The notes under the pieces were generated by a model. It searched no databases. It was not told the DNA's origin and saw only the letters and a list, made by a program, of their open reading frames with translations. The translations under genes and the position numbers were made by a program. A DNA stretch of 64,000 nt from assembly GCF_000426285.1 (NCBI RefSeq), contig NZ_AUFB01000003.1:1-64000 (forward strand), read 5' to 3'. This document shows positions 25,876-36,265 of the stretch, one piece after another; positions within the stretch are counted from its first letter, which is position 1, and each line of letters opens with the position of its first letter. The stretch comes from Rhizobium leucaenae USDA 9039. GTDB lineage: Bacteria; Pseudomonadota; Alphaproteobacteria; Rhizobiales; Rhizobiaceae.

Positions 25876-27306
25876 TTAACCCCGGGCCGCCGCCCAAGCG
25901 CGGATGAGGTCAAGTCCCTGTTTCAGCAAGGCCTTTGCTTCGTTTTCATCTGCTGCTTCGACATAGCAGCGCATCTCCGGCGCATTGCCGGAGGGGCGGA
26001 AATGGATGATTCGGCCATCGGTCAGCGTCACCCGTAGCCCGTCGATATCGCTCTTTGATGCAACCCCGGCGACCGGCGCCAGGAAGCCGGCGAGATTGGC
26101 GTCGGAGGCGCGCAGATACGCCATCAGCGCCGCGCTGGTTTCGACCGGGAAATTCTCCAGCCGGTCGGCGGCGGCAAAGGGCAGGCGGTAGTTGGCGGCA
26201 ACGGCCGACAGCGGCTGTTTTGCGCGCGCAGCGGCATAGAGCGTCGCGAGGATCGGCAGGAAGCTGTCGCGCGTCGGAAGCGCGCGCACCGGCTCGCCTT
26301 CGATGATGAAGCGGCTTGCCGTCAGCGTGCCGCCATTGGCCTCGAATCCCATGACATTGCCTTTACCGGCCGCTAAGGCCTCGTCCATACCGGTGATGAC
26401 ATAGGGCGAGCCGACGCGGGTGCGGGTGACGGCATAGGAACCGGCGGCTTCAATGCCGGAATTGGAGGTGACGGGCGTCACCACGACTTCCGCGCCGAGG
26501 AAATTCGCGGCGATGAGGCCGAGCAGATCGCCGCGCAGCGGTTCGCCGGTTTCATCGGAAACCAGCGGCCGGTCGCCATCGCCATCGGCGGAGACGATCG
26601 CATCCAGCCCATGCTCGGGCGCCCAGCCCTTCAGCAGGCGGATGGTTTCGGCGGAGACGGCTTCGGTGTCGACCGGGATGAAGCTTTCGGAACGGCCGAG
26701 GGGCACGACGCGTGCACCATAATGCGCGAGCACCAGGCCGAGCAGGTCGCGCGCCACTGTGCTGTGCTGATAGACGCCGATGGTGAGGCCGGTAAGGCTG
26801 TTGGCGGGTAGCAGGGCGATATTGCGCTCGAAGAACAGCGCCTCGGTCGCCGCGGACCGGTCTTCGCCGACGCCGGGCGTTTCGTCGAGGTCGGCGTCGC
26901 CGATCGCGGCAGCTTCCGCGCTGATCGCCAGCTCGTCCTGCTTGTCGATCTCGCCGTCAGGTCGGTAGAATTTGATGCCGTTGCGGTCGGCCGGAATATG
27001 CGAGCCGGTGATCATCAGCGAAGCCGCCTTCAGCTCCAGCCCGTAAAGCGCCAGCGCCGGGGTCGGCAGCGTGCCGCAATCGACCGGCGTCAGGCCGGCG
27101 CGTTTCAGCGCGCCGATGCAGGTGGCCGAGATCGCCGGGCTGGACTCACGAAAATCACGGCCGACCAGGATGAGATCGCCGGGCTGCGCATGGCCGCTTT
27201 TCAACAGGTGGCGGGCATAGGCCGTGGCATAAAGGGCAGACGCCCGCCCCATGAGATCGACGGACAGGCCGCGAAGGCCGCTGGTTCCAAATTTCAAGCT
27301 GCTCAC
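25876..27306 (-). CDS. Phosphomannomutase (alpha-D-phosphohexomutase family)
   Basis: 476 residues from GTG at 27306, seven bases after CGAGGAG. The start VSSLKFGTSGLRG matches the family; the frame runs open to 27441 but the extra part is not conserved-looking. The phosphoserine is S102 in MITGSHIPADRNG, the magnesium loop is DGDGDRP (241-247), and FEANGG and the phosphate-binding FRPSGNAPEMR are present. It interconverts mannose-6-phosphate and mannose-1-phosphate, or related hexose phosphates, feeding nucleotide sugars for surface polysaccharide. Confidence 0.9.
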   Translation of the reverse strand: MSSLKFGTSGLRGLSVDLMGRASALYATAYARHLLKSGHAQPGDLILVGRDFRESSPAISATCIGALKRAGLTPVDCGTLPTPALALYGLELKAASLMITGSHIPADRNGIKFYRPDGEIDKQDELAISAEAAAIGDADLDETPGVGEDRSAATEALFFERNIALLPANSLTGLTIGVYQHSTVARDLLGLVLAHYGARVVPLGRSESFIPVDTEAVSAETIRLLKGWAPEHGLDAIVSADGDGDRPLVSDETGEPLRGDLLGLIAANFLGAEVVVTPVTSNSGIEAAGSYAVTRTRVGSPYVITGMDEALAAGKGNVMGFEANGGTLTASRFIIEGEPVRALPTRDSFLPILATLYAAARAKQPLSAVAANYRLPFAAADRLENFPVETSAALMAYLRASDANLAGFLAPVAGVASKSDIDGLRVTLTDGRIIHFRPSGNAPEMRCYVEAADENEAKALLKQGLDLIRAWAAARG

Positions 27307-27488
27307 GTGCAATCTCCTCGGAAAGGTTGCGCCTCTTATGGAACAAGCGGGGAAAAGGATCAACCGATCGATGGCGGCCGATATCTGTCCTGGCGACCCT
27401 GGTTTTGCCTCGGGTGCAAGCCCAAATATAATGGGAGCCATCGGAAAAGAGGTGTTGGGCCGCCACCGACCGGCAATAGGAGTTCATC

Positions 27489-27914
27489 ATGACCGTGTTC
27501 GGCAAGATCGCAATCGGCTGCGTCGTCAGCTTCCTGTTGCTGTCGCTGCCGGATTTGGCCAATGCGGCCTCGAACAGCCCGAAGATTGGCCTCCCGCCTC
27601 CCGTTGTCGGCCCTACGGTTTGCGATTATCGCGGCTGTTTCGGCTTCGGCTCGCAGCAATGGTATCGTCCGCCTGGCTATCCCATTCCCTATACGCCGCC
27701 AAGCCTCGACAGGAGGAATCGCTTCGATAATCCGCGGGTCTACATCCAGCCGCGCAATAATGTCCCGCCGAGAACCAACTATCCTGCGCCGGTCAACGAT
27801 CGCACCCGCCATCAGATGTGGTGCTCCGAACATTACCGGACCTACAATCCCGGCACCAATCTCTACACCACCCTTCACCACGGCTTTCAGACCTGCCGCT
27901 CCCCCTATTATTGA
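27489..27914 (+). CDS. BA14K-like secreted protein
   Basis: 141 residues: a signal peptide ending near LANAAS, a proline/arginine-rich middle (PPSLDRRNRF, PRNNVPPRTN) and a C-terminal block HQMWCSEHYRTYNPGTNLYT followed by CRSPYY. That block follows the BA14K pattern (WC..RYR.Y....N.Y...G....C.SPY) of Brucella and rhizobial secreted proteins, reported as immunoreactive or lectin-like. AGGAG precedes the ATG by six bases. A terminator follows at 27980-28007. Function here is unknown. Confidence 0.75.
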   Translation: MTVFGKIAIGCVVSFLLLSLPDLANAASNSPKIGLPPPVVGPTVCDYRGCFGFGSQQWYRPPGYPIPYTPPSLDRRNRFDNPRVYIQPRNNVPPRTNYPAPVNDRTRHQMWCSEHYRTYNPGTNLYTTLHHGFQTCRSPYY

Positions 27915-27979
27915 GTGAGCGGGAGCGCCTTTGGCGCCGGTTTCAGCGCGGAGCGCATCCAGCAGGCCCTGTCTATATG

Positions 27980-28007
27980 AGCAAGCGAAAATAAATCGCT
28001 TGCTTTT
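27980..28007 (+). terminator. Intrinsic terminator after the BA14K-like gene
   Basis: A nine-base stem AGCAAGCGA / TCGCTTGCT with loop AAATAAA, running into TTTTC. It ends 68 bp before the 45-residue gene at 28076. Confidence 0.8.
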
Positions 28008-28075
28008 CTCGCGACTTGGGCAGTCCCTAAAGTGTCGCCGCTTCTACAGGGTCGCGGCGAAGCAAGGAGCCCAAA

Positions 28076-28213
28076 ATGGCAAAGGGTCAATTGAGAAGTA
28101 ATCGCGAAGCACGAAAACCCAAGAAGGGCAAGATCGTCGCTGTAAAGCAGCAGCCGGGTTCTATCGTCAGGCAAACTACCAGCACGGTCAGCCTCGGCAG
28201 GAAAGATAAGTGA
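28076..28213 (+). CDS. Small basic protein, 45 aa, unknown function
   Basis: An open frame of 46 codons with an AAGGAG site six bases before the ATG. The peptide starts MAKGQLRSNREARKPKKGKI, is strongly basic and has no membrane helix. The first half (MAKGQLRSNREARKPKK) is of a kind I associate with short conserved hypothetical proteins of proteobacteria; no role is known to me. It is flanked by a terminator upstream and a perfect hairpin downstream, so it forms its own transcription unit. Codon use looks native. Confidence 0.75.
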   Translation: MAKGQLRSNREARKPKKGKIVAVKQQPGSIVRQTTSTVSLGRKDK

Positions 28214-28217
28214 CGGA

Positions 28218-28248
28218 GAGAAGGCGCGCCGGCAGGCCGCGCCTTCTC
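28218..28248 (+). terminator. Perfect 11-bp hairpin after the small basic gene
   Basis: Arms GAGAAGGCGCG and CGCGCCTTCTC flank a nine-base loop, starting five bases after the stop at 28213. No T-run follows, so termination is likely but weaker, or the stem protects the 3' end. Confidence 0.6.
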
Positions 28249-28310
28249 GATATGTCAGCCGGTGCAATGTCGGCCGGCGCGCCACTAAGGTGCGCCGGGG
28301 AGCGCTACGG

Positions 28311-28604
28311 TCAGCTCTCCAGCGATCCGCGGTCCGTATGGCCGAGATCGCGGTCGGGATCGATGATATCGCGCACCCGCTGCTTCAGCTCCTTCGGGCC
28401 GGGAAAGCCGCCGTCGCGCTTGCGCTCCCATAGCAGCTCGCCGTCGATACGGATTTCGAAGTTGCCGCCGGTGCCGGGGATCAGCGCCACTTCGCCTACG
28501 CTGTCGCTAAAGGTTTGCAGCAGCTCCTGCGCCATCCAGCCGGCGCGCAGCAGCCAGTTGCATTGTGTGCAATAGAGAATGGTGATCCGCGGCTTGTCGG
28601 TCAT
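28311..28604 (-). CDS. SelT/SelW/SelH-like Rdx family protein
   Basis: 97 residues. A thioredoxin-like CxxC redox pair, C12 and C15 in ILYCTQCNW, is followed by LLRAGWMAQELLQTF and the closing ...DGGFPGPKELKQRVRD, all standard for the Rdx family, in which cysteine replaces selenocysteine. These proteins are thought to be small redox or glutathione-linked enzymes. AAGGAA lies seven bases before the ATG at 28604; the frame is open further to 28781 without support. Confidence 0.9.
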   Translation of the reverse strand: MTDKPRITILYCTQCNWLLRAGWMAQELLQTFSDSVGEVALIPGTGGNFEIRIDGELLWERKRDGGFPGPKELKQRVRDIIDPDRDLGHTDRGSLES

Positions 28605-28725
28605 CGTCGGGTTCCTTGTTGTTTGCTGACATTTAGGCTCAACTTTAATCGGCCGCAAGGCAGGCTCTTGCGCCGTCGATCCGCTCATGCTCATCTTTGC
28701 CGGAATTATTTCGGGGAACATGAGA

Positions 28726-29472
28726 ATGCGGGTCGCAGTCGTCGAAAACATGAAGAACACGCCGCTTGGCGCCCTCGGCATCGCGCTGGAAGAAGCGGGA
28801 GCCGAGATCGAATGGTTCCGCGCGTGGGACGGCGAGGGGCTTCCGAGGGATGCAGCGGCATATGATGCGCTGGTGGTGCTCGGCGGCGAGCAGAATGCCC
28901 GCGACGACGAGACCCATCCCTATCTGCCGGAGCTGGCAAGGCTCATGCGCAGGTTCGAAGAGGCCGACAAGGCCGTGCTCGGCATCTGCCTCGGCTGCCA
29001 GCTTCTCGCCCGTGCTTATGAAGCCGAAAACCTGATCGGGACAGCCCAGGAATTCGGCTGGAAAACGGTCGGCATCACCGAGGAAGGCAGGGGCGATCCG
29101 CTTCTGTCCGAACTTGGAGAGGATTTCACCATCTTCCAATGGCATTCAGACACATTTTCGCTGCCGGCCGGCGCCGTGCGCCTGGCGACCAATGCGGTGA
29201 CCGGCAACCAGGCTTTCCGCATCGGCCGCGCCACCTACGGCACGCAGTTCCATTTCGAGGCCAATACCGCCGTCGTCGAAGGCTGGCGGGCGGAGTTCAA
29301 GACGTCGATCGAGCGCAATGAGCCCGGCTGGCTGGAGCGCTATGCCGAGATCGCCGCGCAGCATGCGCCGGCGGCTGAGATCGCCGGCCTGACGATCGCG
29401 CGGGGCTGGGTGCGGACGATTGGTATTGAGGCGAAGCTGCGGGATGCGTCTTTTTCCAAGAAAAGTGAGTAG
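28726..29472 (+). CDS. Class I glutamine amidotransferase-like protein
   Basis: About 248 residues. The nucleophile cysteine lies in LGICLGCQLLA and the histidine in TQFHFEANT, forming the GATase triad with a nearby glutamate. Such stand-alone proteins hydrolyse glutamine or gamma-glutamyl compounds. The chosen ATG at 28726 (MRVAVVENM) has GGGGA eight bases upstream; ATGs at 28687 and 28720 are alternatives. No synthetase partner is adjacent, so the acceptor reaction is unknown. Confidence 0.85.
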   Translation: MRVAVVENMKNTPLGALGIALEEAGAEIEWFRAWDGEGLPRDAAAYDALVVLGGEQNARDDETHPYLPELARLMRRFEEADKAVLGICLGCQLLARAYEAENLIGTAQEFGWKTVGITEEGRGDPLLSELGEDFTIFQWHSDTFSLPAGAVRLATNAVTGNQAFRIGRATYGTQFHFEANTAVVEGWRAEFKTSIERNEPGWLERYAEIAAQHAPAAEIAGLTIARGWVRTIGIEAKLRDASFSKKSE

Positions 29473-29534
29473 CGGTTTTCCATCTGGAATTGCGTGAAAA
29501 CAAAGAGATAGAGCCGTTCAACCGACCAGCGCAT

Positions 29535-30353
29535 CTATTGTGGCTCTCCATTGCCGGAAGCGATCTGTGCCGCCCCGGCTATAGCGTTGCGAAACGCGTC
29601 ATCGAAGCTGACGCCGCGGATTCGCCAGTGATGGATTTTTCCATTTTCCGTCATCGACCAATCGGCGACCCAGCCGAGATCCCTGTCGCTCCAAACGAGC
29701 GAACCCGCCAAGGCGACATCGCCGCCGATGGTCTTGGCCAAGGTATCGAGTTCTTGCTGTGCCGTCCCCGCCAAAGCGGTTGCAGTGAGGCCCCGGCTGA
29801 CCAGCATTGCCTTGTTGGGCACAATGATTGCCATGGCAAACGGTCTGGCGGCCGCTTCGAAAGCGTCGATCATATAAGGGCTTTCGTCACTGTCGCGGCT
29901 CAGCACGAAACCGCGTCGCGCATCGCGCACGACCAGGAAAATCGCGAGTTTCGGGCGTGGTGACAGCCATGGCTTGCGCCCGAGTGTGGACAGCAATTGA
30001 TCGATCGTATCGGGCATGTAGATGCAAGTGAGGTCCTGCGGCCGGTCGTGGGTGCCTTGCTCGTCATGAATCGGGATACCTTCCAGGCGATCGTGGTAGC
30101 TGTAGGTCGCGACGAAGGAGCCGGCACGCGGCAGCATCGCTTGAAAGGCATTCTCCGTCGTCACACGCTGATCGCCGCTAACCCTGACGAGCACGCGACC
30201 CAGGCAATCCTTGAAGCCGAGTTCGCGATTGACGGCGCCAGTGCCGGTGACGATTGCCTGCGCGCGGTAGAGCCGGCTGTGATCATCGGCGTGAGCGACG
30301 GCTGTCATGCCGATAAGTGCGAAAGCGATGGCCATCGATCGTGATTTCAACAT
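29535..30353 (-). CDS. DUF2066-like secreted protein
   Basis: About 272 residues from the ATG at 30353 (GGAG eight bases upstream). A signal peptide (SMAIAFALIGMTAVAHA) leads into YRAQAIVTGTGAVNRELGFK, the front of the DUF2066 domain, then LVRVSGDQRV and a longer C-terminal part. The family has no known function; I assign it from pattern alone. The frame opens at 30458. It stands alone between converging GATase and diverging GFA genes. Confidence 0.65.
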   Translation of the reverse strand: MLKSRSMAIAFALIGMTAVAHADDHSRLYRAQAIVTGTGAVNRELGFKDCLGRVLVRVSGDQRVTTENAFQAMLPRAGSFVATYSYHDRLEGIPIHDEQGTHDRPQDLTCIYMPDTIDQLLSTLGRKPWLSPRPKLAIFLVVRDARRGFVLSRDSDESPYMIDAFEAAARPFAMAIIVPNKAMLVSRGLTATALAGTAQQELDTLAKTIGGDVALAGSLVWSDRDLGWVADWSMTENGKIHHWRIRGVSFDDAFRNAIAGAAQIASGNGEPQ

Positions 30354-30496
30354 CGAGAGATCTCCGAACACTGCCATGGTGTCGTGAAAACAAGCGGCAG
30401 GCAATGTCAGATTATGACTGTCGAGCGTCGTTGACGATGGCTTTGACAACGGCGTCAAGGCCGCTAGATTTCATGGAAACCGGAGGAGGCGAGATC

Positions 30497-30952
30497 ATGA
30501 CCCAGCCAGAATTACCCTGGGAAGGCGGATGCCGTTGTGGGGAGGTGCGACTGAAGATCAGCGCCAAACCGCTCTTGACCATGGCCTGCCATTGCACCGG
30601 CTGCCAGCGCATGTCCTCCAGCGCCTATTCGCTGAGCGTCGCGATCCCGAGCGAAGGCTTCGAAGTCACCCAAGGCGAGCCCGTCATCGGCGGGATGCGC
30701 GACGAAAATTTGAGGCATTACTTCTGCCCCTACTGCATGAGCTGGATGTTCACCCGCCTGGAAGGGTTCGACTGGTTCGTGAACCTGCGCCCGACCATGC
30801 TTGACGATCCCAGTTGGTTCACACCTTTTGTCGAGACCTGGACAAGAGAAAAATTGCCCTGGGCGACAACCCCAGCGGTTCACAGCTATGCCGCGCTTCC
30901 GGAGATGAATGAGTATGAGGAACTGATCAAGGAGTATGGGGAGCAGGCATAA
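30497..30952 (+). CDS. GFA/CENP-V family protein (glutathione-dependent formaldehyde-activating-like)
   Basis: 151 residues. Zinc-binding cysteines occur in GGCRCGEVRL, MACHCTGCQRMSSSAYS and FCPYCMSWMF, the GFA order. Members bind zinc; a formaldehyde-glutathione role was proposed for one and is not general. GGAGGAGG precedes the ATG at 30497. A decayed ccdAB pair begins just past its stop on the other strand, so the region after the gene has been rearranged. Confidence 0.9.
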   Translation: MTQPELPWEGGCRCGEVRLKISAKPLLTMACHCTGCQRMSSSAYSLSVAIPSEGFEVTQGEPVIGGMRDENLRHYFCPYCMSWMFTRLEGFDWFVNLRPTMLDDPSWFTPFVETWTREKLPWATTPAVHSYAALPEMNEYEELIKEYGEQA

Positions 30953-30955
30953 ATT

Positions 30956-31205
30956 CTAGCTGCGAAACCGTGCCGTCAGAACTGCCGATACTTTCCGAAC
31001 GGCAGGCCATGCTTTTCAACGTAGCTGTTGGCTTGTTCGATAGCCTCGGCGTTTTCCTGCAGCCATAGGCGCTCGCGCTCGGCTTAACGGCGCGCGCTAT
31101 GCCGTCTTCAGCAGCGCGCGCGATATTGATTTTCAGTTCGCGGGCATCCGAAAGCAGTTTCTCGTCCAGAGACAAAATGGCGGCTATGCGGGTCGTTTGG
31201 GCCGT
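30956..31205 (-). pseudogene. Decayed ccdAB toxin-antitoxin remnant (frameshifted ccdA, six-codon ccdB stub)
   Basis: On the minus strand the first part reads in one frame as SLDEKLLSDARELKINIARA followed by AEDGIARAV, and after a one-base loss near 31081-31085 continues in another frame as LQENAEAIEQANSYVEKHGL PFGKYRQF and a stop at 30976. That is CcdA antitoxin from end to end. The expected start codon, seven bases after GAGGAA, is now ACG (31203-31205). The toxin should start at the antitoxin stop: ACG-GCA-CGG-TTT is there (CcdB begins M-A-R-F), again with ATG changed to ACG, but a stop follows two codons later. Both genes are dead. Confidence 0.75.
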
Positions 31206-31264
31206 GAGGCGTTCCTCAAATTATGCCCAATCTATACACGTGCGATCCGCCATTCAGAAGAGCT

Positions 31265-33097
<1,833 letters not shown>

Positions 33098-33256
33098 ATA
33101 GCAGCGCCGCCCCGCGCCGCAAAGCGGAAAAGCAGGGTTTTGTTAGGGATATCCGCATGCCCCAAGCATTGGGGTTCGCTGCCGTGATCAGAGGATCGCC
33201 CGGCTTGATTTCATCATTCGATCGTGTATTTCTCTTATAATAGAATTTTGGTGAAG

Positions 33257-33829
33257 ATGATGGATCTGGATCTCGAGAGTGCTATTGGCGCGCGCATCAG
33301 GCAGTTGCGGATTGCTCGGGGCCTGACGCTGGATGAACTGGCGACCGCCTCGGCCGTCAGCCGCGCGATGATCTCGCGCATCGAACGGGCCGAGGCGAGC
33401 CCGACAGCTTCGTTGCTTGCCCGGCTCTGCGCCGCGCTCGGACTGTCGCTCTCCGCCTTCTTCGCGGAGGAGGAAAAGGAGGTATCGCCGCTCGCCCGCC
33501 GCAATGATCAGCCGGTCTGGCGCGATCCGGAAACCGGCTATGTCCGCCGGGCGGTCTCGCCGGCCGGCACGCAGTCGCCCGTCGATCTTGTCGAGGTCAG
33601 CTTTCCTGCCGGCGCACGCGTCAGTTTTCCGCCCAATACCGCCAGCCGCGGGATGAGCCAGCATGTCTGGCTGTTCGAAGGCGAAATGGAAATGACGGTC
33701 GGCGAGACCGTGCATCACCTGATGCCCGGCGACTGCCTGTTCATGGGCATCGGCGACGGCCACGTGTTTTACAATCCGGGCGACAAACCGGCGCGCTATT
33801 GCGTCGTTCTCGATCGGCCCCGGTCATAG
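33257..33829 (+). CDS. XRE-family regulator with C-terminal cupin domain
   Basis: About 190 residues. An HTH-3 domain (ARIRQLRIARGLTLDELATA then SRAMISRIERAEASPT) followed by a cupin barrel (VWLFEGEMEMTVGETVHHLM, PGDCLFMGIGDGHVFYN) that should bind a small ligand. GGTGAAG precedes the ATGs at 33257 and 33260. It sits 15 bp before a GNAT acetyltransferase and probably forms an operon with it, a common pairing. The ligand is unknown. Confidence 0.9.
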   Translation: MMDLDLESAIGARIRQLRIARGLTLDELATASAVSRAMISRIERAEASPTASLLARLCAALGLSLSAFFAEEEKEVSPLARRNDQPVWRDPETGYVRRAVSPAGTQSPVDLVEVSFPAGARVSFPPNTASRGMSQHVWLFEGEMEMTVGETVHHLMPGDCLFMGIGDGHVFYNPGDKPARYCVVLDRPRS

Positions 33830-33844
33830 TCGAAGGATATTTTC

Positions 33845-34366
33845 ATGCCCGATATTCGTCTTCTTTCCTCATCCGAAGCCCGCGCCATCTGTGCCGATCT
33901 CTGCGAGGTGCTTGCCGATTGCGTCAATGGCGGCGCTTCCGTCGGTTTCATGCAGCCCTATGGACCTGGTGACGCCGCCCCCTATTGGCAGGGCGTCGCC
34001 GACAGCGTCGAGACCGGCGCGACTTTGTTGCTGGTAGCCGCCATCGAAGGCAAAATCGTCGGCACCGTCCAGGTCGGCGCCGCGCAGATGCCGAATCAGC
34101 CGCATCGCGGCGACCTGAAGAAATTGCTGGTGCATCGCCGCGCCCGTGGCAGGGGCCTTGCCCGGCTGCTGATGGAAGCGGCCGAACGCGAGGCGGTAAG
34201 ATTTGGCAAGACCTTGCTGGTCCTCGACACCGCGACCGGTAGCGACGCCGAAGCGATCTATCCGCGCCTCGGCTGGCAGCGGGTCGGCGTCATCCCCGAT
34301 TACGCCATGTGGCCCGAGGGCGGGCCCTGCGACACGACCATCTTTTACAAGCGCATCGCGGCTTGA
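33845..34366 (+). CDS. GNAT family N-acetyltransferase
   Basis: 173 residues. Acetyl-CoA-binding motif A is VHRRARGRGLARLLMEAAER, preceded by the strand GDLKKLLV, and the closing DTATGSDAEAIYPRLGWQRV is typical. The upstream XRE-cupin regulator likely controls it. AAGGAT occurs before the ATG. The acceptor amine cannot be read from the sequence. Confidence 0.9.
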   Translation: MPDIRLLSSSEARAICADLCEVLADCVNGGASVGFMQPYGPGDAAPYWQGVADSVETGATLLLVAAIEGKIVGTVQVGAAQMPNQPHRGDLKKLLVHRRARGRGLARLLMEAAEREAVRFGKTLLVLDTATGSDAEAIYPRLGWQRVGVIPDYAMWPEGGPCDTTIFYKRIAA

Positions 34367-34381
34367 GCGCGATCGGCATCG

Positions 34382-34990
34382 TCACTGTGAAAATACCGCA
34401 AGGGCATCTTCCAGCCTGGAACCCGGCGCCCAATGCATCGCCTTCCAGCCGAATTGCCGCGCGGCCTCGATGTTGGCCGGGTAGTCGTCGATGAAGGCGA
34501 TCTCGTTCGGCGCAATGCCGACGCGCTCGGTCGCCAGGCGGAAGAATTCGGGCGCGGGCTTCTGGTAGCCGAGCATGGCGGAATAGAAGATACCGTCGAA
34601 ATAGGAGGAGAGTTCAAGCGTTTCCATCAGATAGGCGGCGCGGCGATGCTCCTGGTTGGTCGCCAGGTACATCGGAATGCCCTTTGCCCTGAGTGCGGCG
34701 AGATCGGCGAGCAGGGTCCGGTTCAGGCCGGAATCATTCGAGAACCAATAGTCGATCAGCGTTGCGGCGCTGAGCCCCGGTGCGATCTTCTGCAGAACGC
34801 TGGCGAGCCGGGGTTCGAGATTGTCGCGGCCGGTCACGACATCGTTCCAATGGTCTTTCCGGAAGAATTCTTCCTGAAGCACATCACGCCTGAGACCGAG
34901 ATCGCGTTCCAGATAGGTGCAGTAATGCAGGCCATCGCCGGGTCGGCCATGCACCAGCACGCCGTCGACATCCACCATCAGAACTTTCAT
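34382..34990 (-). CDS. HAD superfamily hydrolase
   Basis: 202 residues from the ATG at 34990, where GGGAGA lies nine bases upstream; the frame is open to 35110. HAD motif I is MVDVDGVLVHG, motif II is YLATNQEH, the lysine region is GYQKPAPEFF and motif IV is IAFIDDYPANIEAA. An alpha-helical cap occupies about 15-85. It is a phosphatase-type enzyme acting on a small phosphorylated compound that I cannot name. It converges with the GNAT gene and diverges from the acetylpolyamine amidohydrolase gene. Confidence 0.9.
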   Translation of the reverse strand: MKVLMVDVDGVLVHGRPGDGLHYCTYLERDLGLRRDVLQEEFFRKDHWNDVVTGRDNLEPRLASVLQKIAPGLSAATLIDYWFSNDSGLNRTLLADLAALRAKGIPMYLATNQEHRRAAYLMETLELSSYFDGIFYSAMLGYQKPAPEFFRLATERVGIAPNEIAFIDDYPANIEAARQFGWKAMHWAPGSRLEDALAVFSQ

Positions 34991-35142
34991 GCGGCGCGAA
35001 TCTCCCAGTTGACTGAAAGGCCTGCGGAAGGTGGCGTTGTTTTTCCGGACGATCAAGAGCGCAGGCGGTTCTTTTTTCCGTCCTTCAACCCGTGTAAGCC
35101 TATGCACCAAAGAAGAAACTTAGCCGGCGACAGGAGGCTGCC

Positions 35143-36168
35143 ATGCGCGTCATCTATTCGGAAGACCACAAGCTGAGGGACGCCAAGACAGAGCTGCATG
35201 ACGGCCAGCTCGTGAAGCCTTTCGAAGCGCCGTTTCGCGCCGAATGGATCTTGGCGGCGGTAAAGGAGGCAGGTTTTACCGATGTCGTCGCGCCCGAGGC
35301 GTATGGGCTGGAAACGACAAGCAAGGTGCATGATCCGGCCTATCTCGATTTCCTCGCAACGGTCTGGGAGCGCTGGGTTGCGGCAGGCTATAAGGGGGAG
35401 GCGATCGCCAATTCCTTTCCAGTGCGGCGCACCAGCCAGCGCGTACCGGAAAACATCGTCGGCATGATCGGCCATTATGCCAACGCTGCCGATACCTCGA
35501 TCACCAAGGGCTCCTACGAGGCGGCCGTTGCTTCGATGCGCTGCGCATTGACGGGCGCCGATTGGCTCCATGCCGGCAATCGCTTTGCCTTCGCGCTCTG
35601 CCGCCCGCCCGGCCATCATGCCGGCTTCGATCTCTTCGGCGGCTATTGCTTCATCAACAATGCCGCCGTCGCCGCACAGCGGCTGCGCGATCATGGCGCG
35701 AAGAAAGTGGCCGTGCTCGATGTCGATTTCCATCATGGCAACGGCACGCAGGACATCTTCTATCGGCGTGGCGATGTCTTTACCGCGTCGCTGCATGGCG
35801 ATCCCATCCATGCCTTCCCCTATTTCCTCGGCCATGCCGACGAGGAGGGCGAAGACGAGGGGCTGGGTTCGAACCGCAACTATCCGATGCCGCGCGGCAT
35901 GCGCTGGGAACAATGGTCGGCTGCGCTTGCCGATGCTCTCGGCCGCATCAAGGATTTCGGCGCGGAGGCCATCGTGCTTTCGCTTGGCGTCGATACGTTC
36001 GAGCGCGACCCGATCTCCTTCTTCAAGCTGACTTCGAAGGATTTCATCCGCATGGGCAAGCTCATAGCCGGAGCCGGCCTGCCGGTTCTGACCTGCATGG
36101 AAGGCGGTTACGGCGTGCCTGAGATCGGCCTGAACGTCGCCAATGTGCTGATGGGCCTCGAAGCCTGA
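35143..36168 (+). CDS. aphA: Acetylpolyamine amidohydrolase (class II HDAC-like)
   Basis: 341 residues, the same length as the Mycoplana ramosa enzyme. Catalytic and zinc residues fall at the numbers I recall for that enzyme: H158-H159 in RPPGHHAGF, D195 and H197 in DVDFHHGNG, D284 in LGVDTFERDP and Y323 in EGGYGVPE. The enzyme removes acetyl groups from acetylputrescine, acetylspermidine and related amines. AGGAGG lies upstream of the ATG. The next gene is an RhtA-like exporter 97 bp on; whether they work together is unclear. Confidence 0.92.
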   Translation: MRVIYSEDHKLRDAKTELHDGQLVKPFEAPFRAEWILAAVKEAGFTDVVAPEAYGLETTSKVHDPAYLDFLATVWERWVAAGYKGEAIANSFPVRRTSQRVPENIVGMIGHYANAADTSITKGSYEAAVASMRCALTGADWLHAGNRFAFALCRPPGHHAGFDLFGGYCFINNAAVAAQRLRDHGAKKVAVLDVDFHHGNGTQDIFYRRGDVFTASLHGDPIHAFPYFLGHADEEGEDEGLGSNRNYPMPRGMRWEQWSAALADALGRIKDFGAEAIVLSLGVDTFERDPISFFKLTSKDFIRMGKLIAGAGLPVLTCMEGGYGVPEIGLNVANVLMGLEA

Positions 36169-36265
36169 AAAGGTCTTGCATCAAAGCGCCTGATCGCTGA
36201 ATGAAAAGTTTGAATTTGCCAGCGCGAAGTTAGACCTCTAAAAAACCCGCCTAGCGGGAGAGGTC

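Noticed and set aside
30927..31175. Single-frame 82-codon minus-strand gene over the ccdA remnant
   Set aside because: Only its first third is CcdA-like; the rest continues in another frame, so the uninterrupted frame is an artefact of the frameshift.
36240..36258. Intrinsic terminator on the minus strand (CCCGC-TAG-GCGGG then T-run) before the RhtA-like gene
   Set aside because: No minus-strand gene ends here and the stem is only five bases; it may still affect the exporter's translation.
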